A stretch of 64,000 nucleotides of DNA. It comes from JAJDYQ01 sp942491945 (GTDB lineage Bacteria > Pseudomonadota > Gammaproteobacteria > JAJDYQ01). The notes under the pieces are model-generated. The model saw nothing but the letters and a program-made list of their open reading frames with translations. It was not told the DNA's origin and did not search any database. The number at the start of each line of letters is the position of its first letter. Position 1 is the first letter of the stretch. Made by a program: the position numbers and the translations under genes. Of this stretch, positions 1-7,318 are shown piece after piece. The stretch spans positions 62,001 through 126,000 of the forward strand of contig CALODD010000037.1 in assembly GCA_942491945.1 (NCBI GenBank). The letters are read 5' to 3'.

Positions 1-11
1 TACACAGTAAC

Positions 12-28
12 ACACACTAAACCACAGT
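12..28 (+). repeat. Leader repeat, copy of a motif upstream of rep
   Basis: The 17 bases just before the first phage gene match 5997-6013 just before rep at 16 of 17 positions (core TAAACCACAGT). Two phage operons therefore share the same leader motif. An operator or other control site is possible, but no binding protein is identified. Confidence 0.45.
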
Positions 29-232
29 ATGCCACAAGACACTGAAATTACGAACGCGCCCAGCCCACTAGTCATGGATCCAGTTCGCTTTGCAGAACTG
101 ACCGGAGTCACCCTGGACACTATCCGAGGCTGGATAAACCGTGACCAAATCCCAACCACAAAGATTGGTCGCCGCCGCATGATTAACCTTGTTCTTTTAG
201 AAAAAGAACTCCTACAGGCGGAATACTCATGA
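29..232 (+). CDS. Small helix-turn-helix regulator (MerR/excisionase-like)
   Basis: A 67-residue protein. The segment RFAELTGVTLDTIRGWINRD (about 20-39), followed by PTTKIGRRRMINL, is the usual winged HTH_17/AlpA/MerR-type DNA-recognition fold with a basic wing. Such proteins act in phages as excisionase, Cox-like directionality factor or early regulator; which one applies here is not visible. It is the first gene of the phage operon in the window, and its stop overlaps the next ATG (ATGA). The leader carries a motif repeated upstream of rep. Confidence 0.7.
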   Translation: MPQDTEITNAPSPLVMDPVRFAELTGVTLDTIRGWINRDQIPTTKIGRRRMINLVLLEKELLQAEYS

Positions 233-519
233 AACTCCGCCTCTCCCCCATCACCAAACACAAAGGCCAAACCACCAACATGAAAGCGGCCTTTGCTAAC
301 TATTCCAGCGACTACATGCGCCAGCTCTACATCATTGATGTTCACTTCACCACAGGCACACACCAACGCATTGAGATCCCACTGCATGAACTCCGAGATC
401 TCGTAGAACACGCTCAAACTGTACTCAACTGCAATGACGCCAAGATCGCCCTTGGCCAAAGACAACAAAACCTCATTCTCGATGACGCCACACCCATCAA
501 CCTGAGGTACCAATCATGA
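229..519 (+). CDS. Phage protein of unknown function
   Basis: A 96-residue soluble protein that I do not recognise. It starts in a 4-base overlap with the HTH gene and ends in a 4-base overlap with the next gene, so translation is probably coupled. The first 17 residues are basic. An internal ATG at residue 18 (280) is an alternative start. The body has alternating hydrophobic residues (QLYIIDVHFTT, QRIEIPLHELRDLVEHA) suggesting a small alpha/beta fold. By position, between a regulator and the ssDNA-binding gene, it is probably an early or replication accessory protein. Confidence 0.6.
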   Translation: MKLRLSPITKHKGQTTNMKAAFANYSSDYMRQLYIIDVHFTTGTHQRIEIPLHELRDLVEHAQTVLNCNDAKIALGQRQQNLILDDATPINLRYQS

Positions 520-698
520 ACTACATCGACTACCTCATGTTCACCCTTGCCGGTATCTGCGCATTAGTCGTATTCATCATGCTGGCTGTCTTGTTCAATG
601 CCGCATTTCAGACATGGCGCTCAGATCGTCAACGCACCAAACAGACCAAGCCCACACTCTATGGCCCTGGACTCATCAAGGAAGAAGACAACCCATGA
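516..698 (+). CDS. Small single-span membrane protein of phage
   Basis: A 60-residue protein with one clear transmembrane segment (about residues 7-30, LMFTLAGICALVVFIMLAVL) followed by a basic, hydrophilic tail. It overlaps its neighbours on both sides by four bases (ATGA). Function unknown. Filamentous phages encode several such small inner-membrane proteins for assembly or as minor coats, but this one sits in the replication-side operon. Confidence 0.6.
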   Translation: MNYIDYLMFTLAGICALVVFIMLAVLFNAAFQTWRSDRQRTKQTKPTLYGPGLIKEEDNP

Positions 699-1267
699 TG
701 TCCCTGCCCAACACAACCCCAAACCACTGGCACCACATCCTGCATGACTGGAAACCCATGCCTTTAAACCCGTGTGTATCACACACAGCGAAAGACCAGT
801 CGCCGCCCGAGCAGCCATGGAATCGCGTGGTAAAGCGCCCTGCTGCTGAGGGAATGATCAAAGCCGCATATCTATCAGCCACGCACTTACTCATTAAGCA
901 CGTATCGGAACAATTCCAGAAATATCACGCAGACTTAAAGCAATGCCCAAACTGCAAACGATACACACTCTACCTCTTTGAAGATGGTCGCTGTGCCTAC
1001 TGCACAGAACATCAGTTCACACAAAAGCGACCACAACCCCTTTCGAACCATCGGTTTAACCCGCCACTGCTCACAAGGACGTGGCACGGCATGCTGTGGT
1101 TGCATGACCGGTGGTTCGAACCCCATAGAACTGGTGGTACTGCCAGCGAACATACCTGTACGAAAGGCATTCGGGCCAACGCGTACGGCAGTACCGCCAC
1201 CCTTTTTATAGAACTACTCACCCTAAAGACTTCTCAACCACAGCCTATGGAGGCACCCAATGTTTGA
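695..1267 (+). CDS. Zinc-ribbon-like phage protein
   Basis: Starting at ATG 695, which overlaps the previous stop as ATGATG, the protein has 190 residues. A longer frame begins at 614 inside the previous gene and is less likely. About residues 84-103 hold CPNC followed by CAYC with a 14-residue spacer, a four-cysteine zinc-binding knuckle. Family not recognised. The last 8 bases overlap the next gene, keeping it in the same operon. Much of the C-terminal half is His/Trp/Arg-rich. Confidence 0.55.
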   Translation: MMSLPNTTPNHWHHILHDWKPMPLNPCVSHTAKDQSPPEQPWNRVVKRPAAEGMIKAAYLSATHLLIKHVSEQFQKYHADLKQCPNCKRYTLYLFEDGRCAYCTEHQFTQKRPQPLSNHRFNPPLLTRTWHGMLWLHDRWFEPHRTGGTASEHTCTKGIRANAYGSTATLFIELLTLKTSQPQPMEAPNV

Positions 1268-1586
1268 CCAGAACCAACGTATCGAAAAAACCATGACCAT
1301 CATCGGAGCCAGTCAATACGACTTCAAATCCGATGAAGGCCAACACCTGCAAGGATGCAAACTCACCGCAGCCGTACCCGCCGACGTCACCCGAGGCAAT
1401 AAACTCGGATTTGATGTCATCAAAGTCCCTGCTGACTTCGAGATCTTCAAACTTCTCGGCGACAAAGGCGTGAAGTTCCCAACAGATCTTCTATGCACCG
1501 TCGAATCCCGCGCATCAGGCGACAAGATCACTGACCACATCATCAGTGTTAAAGCCCCAGCAGCTTCCTCTCAGAAGTCATCCTAA
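1260..1586 (+). CDS. Probable ssDNA-binding protein (gene V-like)
   Basis: A 108-residue protein, or about 98 residues if translation starts at the internal ATG at 1290 (MTIIGASQYDF). Its size and its place as the last gene before the first intergenic hairpin and the structural module fit the gene V-type ssDNA-binding protein of filamentous phages, which coats plus strands before packaging. The beta-rich pattern (GCKLTAAVPAD, GNKLGFDVIKVPAD, LLCTVESRA, ITDHIISVKAP) agrees with an OB-like fold. Assignment is by position and composition, not by a diagnostic motif. Confidence 0.5.
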   Translation: MFDQNQRIEKTMTIIGASQYDFKSDEGQHLQGCKLTAAVPADVTRGNKLGFDVIKVPADFEIFKLLGDKGVKFPTDLLCTVESRASGDKITDHIISVKAPAASSQKSS

Positions 1587-1602
1587 CCATGACGCCCCTG
1601 CG

Positions 1603-1673
1603 ACATATCCATGCTTTGTCCACAGCGGCTCGGCTCCTTGTGAGCCCGAGCTGTGGTCAAAGGGTGGGTATGT
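1603..1673 (+). promoter_or_regulatory. Conserved long hairpin shared with the tRNA-Leu element
   Basis: The block folds into one long stem. CTTTGTCCACAGC pairs with GCTGTGGTCAAAG (12 of 13), then GGCTC pairs with GAGCC across a three-base bulge, and outer arms ACATATCCAT/GTGGGTATGT pair with G:U wobbles. The same structure occurs on the minus strand at 52226-52295 (66 of 71 aligned positions identical). It lies after the ssDNA-binding gene and before the structural genes. In filamentous phages this kind of intergenic hairpin serves as packaging signal, minus-strand origin or terminator; I cannot tell which. Confidence 0.75.
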
Positions 1674-1745
1674 CTCCCTTTTCCCAATCAAACGTAATGA
1701 TCGGAATGCCCACGGCATCCCAATCACTATGACGGAGTAACGATC

Positions 1746-1931
1746 ATGGAAAGAGAAGAACTCCAGGACAGACTCATCCACCTCGACAACCAGATCTCAG
1801 ATATCAGAGATCGACTCGAAGACCGTCACGACAAAATCATCCTGCTCGATCAAAAGTCCGGTGATGAGAAAGAACACATCCGCACCCTCGAATCCGCTAT
1901 CGAAGAACTCACCGAGATAGAGGTTCACTAA
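1746..1931 (+). CDS. Short coiled-coil phage protein
   Basis: A 61-residue, highly charged, almost entirely helical protein with heptad-like spacing of I/L residues (LIHLDNQISDIRDRLEDR). It is the first gene after the 1603-1673 hairpin. Its stop (TAA) overlaps the next ATG by one base. No known family is recognised. It forms a pair with the next coiled-coil gene and may interact with it. Confidence 0.6.
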   Translation: MEREELQDRLIHLDNQISDIRDRLEDRHDKIILLDQKSGDEKEHIRTLESAIEELTEIEVH

Positions 1932-2263
1932 TGAGCTATGACGTCGAATATGACCTGAACGACTACGCCGATTGGTCAACCTTCGAAGAGGTCGACGCCT
2001 TCGAACGTAGCCAGTCACAAAACCATCACCTGTCAGGCCGCTATGCATCAGCACAAGAACTACGCCATGAAGCCTCTGGCCAACTCTTCGAATACCAGTC
2101 CGACCTCGACGCCTCAAGAATGCGCCTCGAAGCCTATCAAACTGAATTCGATGAAATCACCACAGAGCATGAACAACTGTCCTATCAGCTAGAACAACTC
2201 GAAGAAGAACGAGAAATGCTGCTGCACCAGCTCGACAACTTCGAACACTACATGGACGCCTAA
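1931..2263 (+). CDS. Coiled-coil phage protein
   Basis: A 110-residue acidic protein. Residues about 45-105 form a long predicted coiled coil rich in E, Q and L (EHEQLSYQLEQLEEEREMLL). The N-terminal third is Tyr/Asp-rich. It overlaps its upstream and downstream neighbours by one base each (TAATG). It sits immediately before tiny membrane proteins and the major coat gene. No similarity to classical inovirus proteins is recognised; an assembly or regulatory role is only a guess. Confidence 0.6.
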   Translation: MSYDVEYDLNDYADWSTFEEVDAFERSQSQNHHLSGRYASAQELRHEASGQLFEYQSDLDASRMRLEAYQTEFDEITTEHEQLSYQLEQLEEEREMLLHQLDNFEHYMDA

Positions 2264-2478
2264 TGCTCTGCGTCAAGGAAACAGGTAATGACTTATTACT
2301 CGTACAAGCTGAACAAAACGATAGTTGTCCAGCCAACTACGAACAAACAACCGTCGATCAATTCTTACTCGATGTTGGCATCCCTGATGCGAGTAACGAA
2401 ATGATTGCCGATGTACTTGTCGTGATCGCCATCGTGATTTCGGCATTACTTGGCTTGATTGCTGGCCAACAGAGGTGA
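2263..2478 (+). CDS. Small membrane protein, minor coat candidate
   Basis: A 71-residue protein whose C-terminal third is one transmembrane helix (ADVLVVIAIVISALLGLIAG) ending in QQR. The N-terminal half is acidic and soluble, with two cysteines. The start overlaps the upstream stop by one base. Just upstream of the 40-residue hydrophobic gene and the major coat gene, it is a candidate minor coat or assembly protein. Confidence 0.55.
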   Translation: MLCVKETGNDLLLVQAEQNDSCPANYEQTTVDQFLLDVGIPDASNEMIADVLVVIAIVISALLGLIAGQQR

Positions 2479-2484
2479 CCACGA

Positions 2485-2607
2485 ATGGAAGCCTCTGAAA
2501 TAGCAACCATCGTGAGTTATTGCGTCGGTGCCTTTGCCATTGGTTACACCTTTGGCTTCAAGATCATGGCATTCAAGCGATTTCTCGAACTTTCTACTCG
2601 TGGATAA
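2485..2607 (+). CDS. Tiny hydrophobic protein, pVII/pIX-like minor coat candidate
   Basis: A 40-residue frame starting at ATG 2485 with a good ribosome-binding site (AGAGGTGA, about 7 bases upstream) and ending TAA at 2607. The middle, IVSYCVGAFAIGYTFGFKIM, is a single membrane span, followed by a basic end (KRFLELSTRG). Size, topology and position just before the major coat gene match the minor coat proteins pVII/pIX at the tip of filamentous virions. These are too short for confident homology. Confidence 0.6.
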   Translation: MEASEIATIVSYCVGAFAIGYTFGFKIMAFKRFLELSTRG

Positions 2608-2621
2608 AAAGGAGATTTACC

Positions 2622-2849
2622 ATGCGTTCAATTAAATGGCTTTTAGCCCCTGTACTGGCAATGCTCTCTGCATTGTTTTCCGCTGCACACGCAGCATTAC
2701 CTGCCGCTGTCACCACAGCGATTACCGACTCAACAACAGCACTGACGGATATGGAAACCGCGATGTGGCCGTTCATCACCGCCGTATTTGTTGCGTTCAC
2801 GATCATTGCGCTGTTCTTCAAGTTCGGCAAAGCAGCACGACGCGGCTAA
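2622..2849 (+). CDS. Major coat protein (pVIII-like) precursor
   Basis: A 75-residue protein starting at ATG 2622 behind a strong Shine-Dalgarno sequence (AAGGAG). The first 24 residues are a signal peptide ending AAHA, leaving a mature chain of about 51 residues: a short amphipathic N-terminal part with two acidic residues, a membrane span (WPFITAVFVAFTIIALFF) and a basic C-terminus (KFGKAARRG) that would contact the DNA. This is the classic layout of filamentous phage major coat protein, made in thousands of copies per virion. Confidence 0.9.
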   Translation: MRSIKWLLAPVLAMLSALFSAAHAALPAAVTTAITDSTTALTDMETAMWPFITAVFVAFTIIALFFKFGKAARRG

Positions 2850-2862
2850 TTCATTAGTAATA

Positions 2863-3180
2863 ATGTTTAAGTCGAGCCGCCAATTAGTAACATCAGCAGC
2901 ACTACCGCTGTTGTTGCTGATTGGTGGCACCCTCTACGCCCAGGACTACACCCCACCCAAAGAATGCCTGCACGGAAACTCATGGTCATCGGTCAAAGCC
3001 GAATGCATGTGTACGACATATGACTGTTGGCTAACGCTTGAACAAGCAAAAGACAAACAATCAGGCAAAGCTCAAAAAGGAAAACTAATACATAGCACTG
3101 GGTGGATGAAAGTTAAATCTGAACAACCCATTCAATGTCGTAATGGTCTTAACTGGAATGGAAAATACTGTGCAAAATGA
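2863..3180 (+). CDS. Secreted cysteine-containing phage protein
   Basis: Starting at ATG 2863 (an upstream in-frame start would lie inside the coat gene), the protein has 105 residues with a signal peptide (LVTSAALPLLLLIGGTLYAQ). The mature part is small and Cys-rich (C in KECLHG, ECMCTTYDCW, QCRNGLNW, YCAK), so likely disulfide-bonded in the periplasm. Its stop overlaps the start of the adsorption gene (ATGA). A partner of, or minor coat near, the adsorption protein is plausible. Confidence 0.65.
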   Translation: MFKSSRQLVTSAALPLLLLIGGTLYAQDYTPPKECLHGNSWSSVKAECMCTTYDCWLTLEQAKDKQSGKAQKGKLIHSTGWMKVKSEQPIQCRNGLNWNGKYCAK

Positions 3181-4703
3181 GACTTATAATATTCATACTC
3201 TCATTCATTTTTTCCATCAGCTTACACGCAGGTGACGGTTACTATAAACCGACCTACAGCGGTGGCTGGATAAAAAACTGTAACCTTGTCGGCAATAATG
3301 GTGATGTAAATACAGGCCTACGCTTTCAAAGCGAATCAGCCGCACATTCCTGTTATGTCGATTTTTTCTCTGCACGATTCCCTGAATCGAGCTATCCAAG
3401 TTTTCATCCAATGGTCTACAGCCACCATGTAGACAATAACAATGGCACCTTTGATGAATATGTCGAAGCAGGTGGCGCAGGTGATATATCGGGCAGAACT
3501 ATTTTCGTACCAGATACTTGCCCATCTGGACAATGGGAATCAGCCAATGGAGTCTGCAGTCCATCACCTACTGAATGTACATGGCCAGAAGTATCAGACG
3601 GCGAACAGTGCGTACCTGTTGAATGTCCAGATGGTTATTATGTTGGCGATTCTCAATGTGAGGTAATACCCGCCTCAAATTACTGCTCATCAGGCGATTA
3701 CCGTACTGATACTTATACATTCACCAAAAACACATATCCAACAATAAACTTTGAATCGCCATACTGCATATCAGGCTGCATCGTAAATCCACAAATTGAA
3801 TATTCCATCGCCTCATCTGGAACCAACTGTGGCACCGACACTAACGGCAATTACACCTGTACATCAGGCTCTACAACATGGAATGTAAAAGTTAAATCTA
3901 CAGTGCAATCCGATTCTTACGAAAGACAATGCGAGCCAGACTCGCCATCGCCCACTTGTACAGATTGCACAGCATCACCCGACAATGGACAGCCAGTCGA
4001 AAACAATACAACAAATAACAACACCACTAACACCACATCTAGTACAACTAATCCAGACGGCTCAACAACCGAAACATCGACCACCACTCATGATGACGGA
4101 TCGACCTCGACAACGACGACCGATACGGATCCAGACGGCAATTCAACATCAAGCACAAACAATACAGATGGGAAGGCATCAACTAGTCAACAAGCAACTA
4201 GCGGAGATATAAGCCAACTCAGTAATCAACTCAGTGCAGGCTTTGGAGGCATGTATGAACATCAAAACAACACGAACCAGAAGCTCGACGGTATAACCAC
4301 AGGCATCGATAATCTGGCTGACATTGCTGGTGCGTCAAAGACCAACCTGGACGACATCAAGAACTCACTCACAGGTTCAGAGACATTTGATGCAGACACC
4401 GCATTAGAAGATCCCACAGCCAACCACGAAGGTTTTGAATCCACCGTATCGGATATCGGAGAAGCAACCGCCTGGACACATTCCGGCGATGACTTTGAAT
4501 CGGCCATCACCGCCTATGTACCGGATCATTCAACCTGCCAAACCATCACCATGAATGGCAAAGACGGCCCCTTTGACTTCCCATCAGCATCCGGCTGTCA
4601 AAAGTTAGAGACCTTCAAAACCATTATGGCATGGATGCTCAACTTCTTATTACTCTATGCCCTGTTCCACATGGCCTTTGAAGAATCCGCGAGGCCAGCC
4701 TAA
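3177..4703 (+). CDS. pIII-like adsorption/attachment protein
   Basis: 508 residues. A signal peptide (about 1-18), then a Cys-rich extracellular region (about 35-265), a long low-complexity linker rich in T, N, S, D and G (about 266-345, like the glycine linkers of M13 pIII), a C-terminal conserved part with two cysteines, and a single membrane anchor near the end (MAWMLNFLLLYALFHMAF). This is the pIII architecture: receptor-binding N-terminus, flexible stalk, membrane anchor used for virion release. It lies directly before pVI and pI genes, the expected place. The receptor is not predictable; such phages usually bind pili. Confidence 0.85.
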   Translation: MRLIIFILSFIFSISLHAGDGYYKPTYSGGWIKNCNLVGNNGDVNTGLRFQSESAAHSCYVDFFSARFPESSYPSFHPMVYSHHVDNNNGTFDEYVEAGGAGDISGRTIFVPDTCPSGQWESANGVCSPSPTECTWPEVSDGEQCVPVECPDGYYVGDSQCEVIPASNYCSSGDYRTDTYTFTKNTYPTINFESPYCISGCIVNPQIEYSIASSGTNCGTDTNGNYTCTSGSTTWNVKVKSTVQSDSYERQCEPDSPSPTCTDCTASPDNGQPVENNTTNNNTTNTTSSTTNPDGSTTETSTTTHDDGSTSTTTTDTDPDGNSTSSTNNTDGKASTSQQATSGDISQLSNQLSAGFGGMYEHQNNTNQKLDGITTGIDNLADIAGASKTNLDDIKNSLTGSETFDADTALEDPTANHEGFESTVSDIGEATAWTHSGDDFESAITAYVPDHSTCQTITMNGKDGPFDFPSASGCQKLETFKTIMAWMLNFLLLYALFHMAFEESARPA

Positions 4704-5047
4704 TGGCCATACCACTATTAGCCCCAGTGGCATCCGGCCTCTCAGCAGCGCTAGGTGCCTTACTCTCCAAACTCGCCGACATCTTCATCAACTTCGGTGT
4801 AAAAAAATATCTACGCGCTGTGGTGGCCATCAGCTTTCTGATCACCTTAATGGTCGGACTGATGACTACCTACACCGCCATCATCAATTCCATACAACTC
4901 ATCACGCCGCCCTATCTCACGATAGCCGCATCATGGGTCGTACCGAATAACCTCGCCAGAAACATCTCGTTCTATATCGCCGCCAGAATCGCTCTGTGGG
5001 GATGGCACATGAACAAGTTCGCAGTAGACCTGAAGGTAAAGTCCTGA
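4703..5047 (+). CDS. pVI-like minor coat/membrane protein
   Basis: 114 residues with two or three hydrophobic segments (about 4-22, 38-60, 70-100) and positively charged loops. It resembles the DUF5455/pVI group found between pIII and pI in inoviruses, which caps the virion end with pIII. Start and stop overlap the neighbours by one (TAATG) and three (TGATG) bases, so translation is coupled. Confidence 0.75.
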   Translation: MAIPLLAPVASGLSAALGALLSKLADIFINFGVKKYLRAVVAISFLITLMVGLMTTYTAIINSIQLITPPYLTIAASWVVPNNLARNISFYIAARIALWGWHMNKFAVDLKVKS

Positions 5048-5898
5048 TGCCCGTCTACTTCGTCACAGGCAAACTCGGTGCCGGTAAAACACTGGCCACC
5101 ATACCCATCATCCGTGATGCGATTGCCGACAGCCGACGCATAGCCACCAACCTCGACCTGTTCTTTGATCATTGGCCAAAAAAACAACGCAAAGACATCG
5201 AAGCTATACGCCTACCGGATAAACCCACATCCGAAGTTCTGTATTCAATTGGTCGTGGTCATGACCTCGACAAACCCGATGACTCCAGAAATGGTGTCAT
5301 GGTCCTGGACGAAATCGGCACATGGCTCAACAGCCGCACATGGAACGACAAATCCAGAAAAGACTTCATCGACTGGTGCCTGCATGCCAGAAAACTAAGA
5401 TGGGATATCTATTTCATCGTGCAGGACATCTCCATTGTTGATCGACAGATCAAAGAAACCCTCTGTGAACACCTGGTCATCTGCAAACGCTTTGATCGCA
5501 TGAGAATCCCCTTCTTTGGCTTCTTCTGGAAACTACTGACTGGCAACAACCTGACCTTTCCCAAAATGCACATGGCCATCGTTAAATATGGTGACAACCC
5601 ATTATCGATGACCGTGGACTCATGGTGGTATCGAGGCAATGAACAGAACTATAGCCTCTACGACACCGAACAATGTTTTACCGATAGCAATGACGGCCTC
5701 TCCTGTTTTCTCTCCCCATGGCATCTCGTAGGTCGCTATGAGAAGAAAAAGCACTGGTATCACGATTACCTGTTGCCACCGCTGGCAAAACTGTCTTATT
5801 TCATCGTCATGGCCATCATGGCTCCGTTTAACCGTAATGCAATGGCGCTCTATGCATTCATCTTTATTTTTACGCTATTTCAATTGCCCGTTATTTGA
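5047..5898 (+). CDS. Zot/pI-like assembly ATPase
   Basis: Start at ATG 5047 in the overlap TGATG; a longer frame from 4996 lies inside the pVI gene. 283 residues. Walker A is GKLGAGKT (8-15) and Walker B is VMVLDE (about residues 84-89). This is the Zot/gpI family that powers virion extrusion at the inner membrane. Oddly, the protein ends right after its hydrophobic region (about 253-280), so the periplasmic C-terminal domain of classical pI and of CTX phage Zot is missing or very short. The stop codon lies inside a 55-base hairpin (5887-5941). Confidence 0.9.
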   Translation: MPVYFVTGKLGAGKTLATIPIIRDAIADSRRIATNLDLFFDHWPKKQRKDIEAIRLPDKPTSEVLYSIGRGHDLDKPDDSRNGVMVLDEIGTWLNSRTWNDKSRKDFIDWCLHARKLRWDIYFIVQDISIVDRQIKETLCEHLVICKRFDRMRIPFFGFFWKLLTGNNLTFPKMHMAIVKYGDNPLSMTVDSWWYRGNEQNYSLYDTEQCFTDSNDGLSCFLSPWHLVGRYEKKKHWYHDYLLPPLAKLSYFIVMAIMAPFNRNAMALYAFIFIFTLFQLPVI

Positions 5899-5941
5899 GC
5901 TGGCGGGCAGCCGCAGGCTGACCTCCGGCTTAAATAACGGG
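5887..5941 (+). promoter_or_regulatory. Hairpin at the end of the Zot gene
   Basis: Perfect 10-base arms CCCGTTATTT and AAATAACGGG enclose an inner stem CAGCC-GCA-GGCTG. It spans the Zot stop codon and ends 7 bases before the 63-base block shared with the tRNA-Leu element, where a different hairpin (52095-52143) holds the same place. It may be a replication or packaging structure, or a terminator, although no T-run follows. Confidence 0.65.
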
Positions 5942-5948
5942 TTAAGAG

Positions 5949-6011
5949 ACGTGCCTGTAACACGTCTTAAAAAAGGGGACTAAAACTTCCATACCAACAC
6001 AGTAAACCACA
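5949..6011 (+). promoter_or_regulatory. Candidate replication origin block upstream of rep
   Basis: 63 bases identical at 62 positions to the minus strand of 52023-52085. It begins with the short hairpin ACGTG-CCTGTAA-CACGT, then A6, GGGG and the CACAGTAAACCACA motif repeated at the window start. It sits 24 bases upstream of rep. Being kept almost unchanged in an element without rep suggests that Rep nicks or binds here, but a shared promoter or operator is also possible. Confidence 0.65.
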
Positions 6012-6034
6012 GTACAACATAAAGGGGATTTAAC

Positions 6035-7318
6035 ATGGCAAGGTACAAAGCTAAGAAAATGGATCGTGAAGGCATGCTCTTCGCAACCGGACAAAAGATC
6101 TACGATTTATCCAATGTGAAGATCCTTCACAAAGGGGTCGACACCCTGAAATACCTCTACAAGGGCAAAGTAAACCTAGAAACCTACCAGCTCATCAAAG
6201 ATCTCTACGAGACAACCCACTCAGCCATCTTCGGATTTGCCGACCAAATGTGGATGCTCGGATCCGGTGGAGCCTCAGGCTACCGTTACAGACTTCAGAA
6301 CAACGATCTCGGCATCATTCTGTTCTTCGGATCCAAGCACATCAAAATCGACGAAGACTGTAATCTCGAAGGCAATCACTTCAAAGCCGAACTATCGCCT
6401 CACTTCATCCTTGCCAGAGAAGCCAAAGAAGTCGACCAGTTCATCGATAACCTCATGAAGCACTTCCTCACCGAATCAAACCGCCCACAACTGGCCGTAC
6501 ACCTGTGTGCAGACGTCAAAGGTTGGGACATCCCACAGGACTTCGATCACCGCCTCAGAACACGTGCAAAGCGCCTCATGGACTACAAAGGCGTATCCGA
6601 TTATGAGTTCGACCTATCCGCTACATCAGTCACCTACGGCAATATGGAAACCATCACCTATGGCCGCGCAAACTCACTGCAATTCACCGTCTACGACAAG
6701 ACATTAGCCAACAAAAAACAGGATAAAGTCGAGTTCTGGGAAAAGATCTGGAAGAAACAAACCAATGACAACTTCGAGCCCTACTACCAACCCGGCGAAA
6801 GAGTCAGACGAATAGAATTCCGCTTTCACCACACCGTCGTAGAACAGTTCTCAAGAACCCTTGCAACCGGCACAGATTCGGACGGAAACCCTTGTATCTG
6901 GGGCAATAAGAAAATCAGATCCTTCGTCGAACTAGAACAACACCTCACAGGCCTATGGCAATACGCCGCCATGAGCTTCCGCCTAGATCTCACCACAGAA
7001 TACATAGATCCCTTCTGGACAGTGATGATCGATGACGTTGAATTCCTGCCGCTCAAACCTGACCTGCTCTACAAGCGCGAATACAAAAGCCCAGGCACCG
7101 GATCCGATAGAAACGTCATCATGGCCATGGCCAACAAACTTTCAGTACTTGTACGCCGAGGCATGAAGAAAAAAGATATCTTCAAAACCTTCAAGAAAGA
7201 CGAAATCTGGCCAGATATCCAAGCATACTATTTCAACAAAGGATTCAACACAGAAGCCATCCGAGATCATATTTACCAGCTTGCAGACAGACGATTACTC
7301 CAGGGCAAAGCAGCGTGA
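6035..7318 (+). CDS. Rolling-circle replication initiation protein (Rep/RstA-like)
   Basis: 427 residues with an AAGGGG ribosome-binding site. The pattern matches phage and plasmid rolling-circle initiators of the Rep_trans/RstA type: an N-terminal fold with MWMLGSGGASGYRYRL, a central SLQFTVYDKTLANKK segment, and RRIEFRFHHTVVEQF. Tyr in the VYDKT segment is a candidate nicking residue, by analogy only. It lies directly downstream of the conserved 63-base block, the likely origin. The last four bases overlap the GTG start of the integrase. Confidence 0.8.
   Translation: MARYKAKKMDREGMLFATGQKIYDLSNVKILHKGVDTLKYLYKGKVNLETYQLIKDLYETTHSAIFGFADQMWMLGSGGASGYRYRLQNNDLGIILFFGSKHIKIDEDCNLEGNHFKAELSPHFILAREAKEVDQFIDNLMKHFLTESNRPQLAVHLCADVKGWDIPQDFDHRLRTRAKRLMDYKGVSDYEFDLSATSVTYGNMETITYGRANSLQFTVYDKTLANKKQDKVEFWEKIWKKQTNDNFEPYYQPGERVRRIEFRFHHTVVEQFSRTLATGTDSDGNPCIWGNKKIRSFVELEQHLTGLWQYAAMSFRLDLTTEYIDPFWTVMIDDVEFLPLKPDLLYKREYKSPGTGSDRNVIMAMANKLSVLVRRGMKKKDIFKTFKKDEIWPDIQAYYFNKGFNTEAIRDHIYQLADRRLLQGKAA

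Noticed and set aside
614..694. Longer start of the zinc-ribbon-like gene
   Set aside because: It would run inside the previous membrane-protein gene; ATG 695 in the ATGATG overlap fits the operon pattern.
4010..4200. Tandem DNA repeat or CRISPR-like region
   Set aside because: The ACA/ACC-rich stretch encodes the T/N/S/D-rich linker of the pIII-like protein; there are no regular repeats or spacers.
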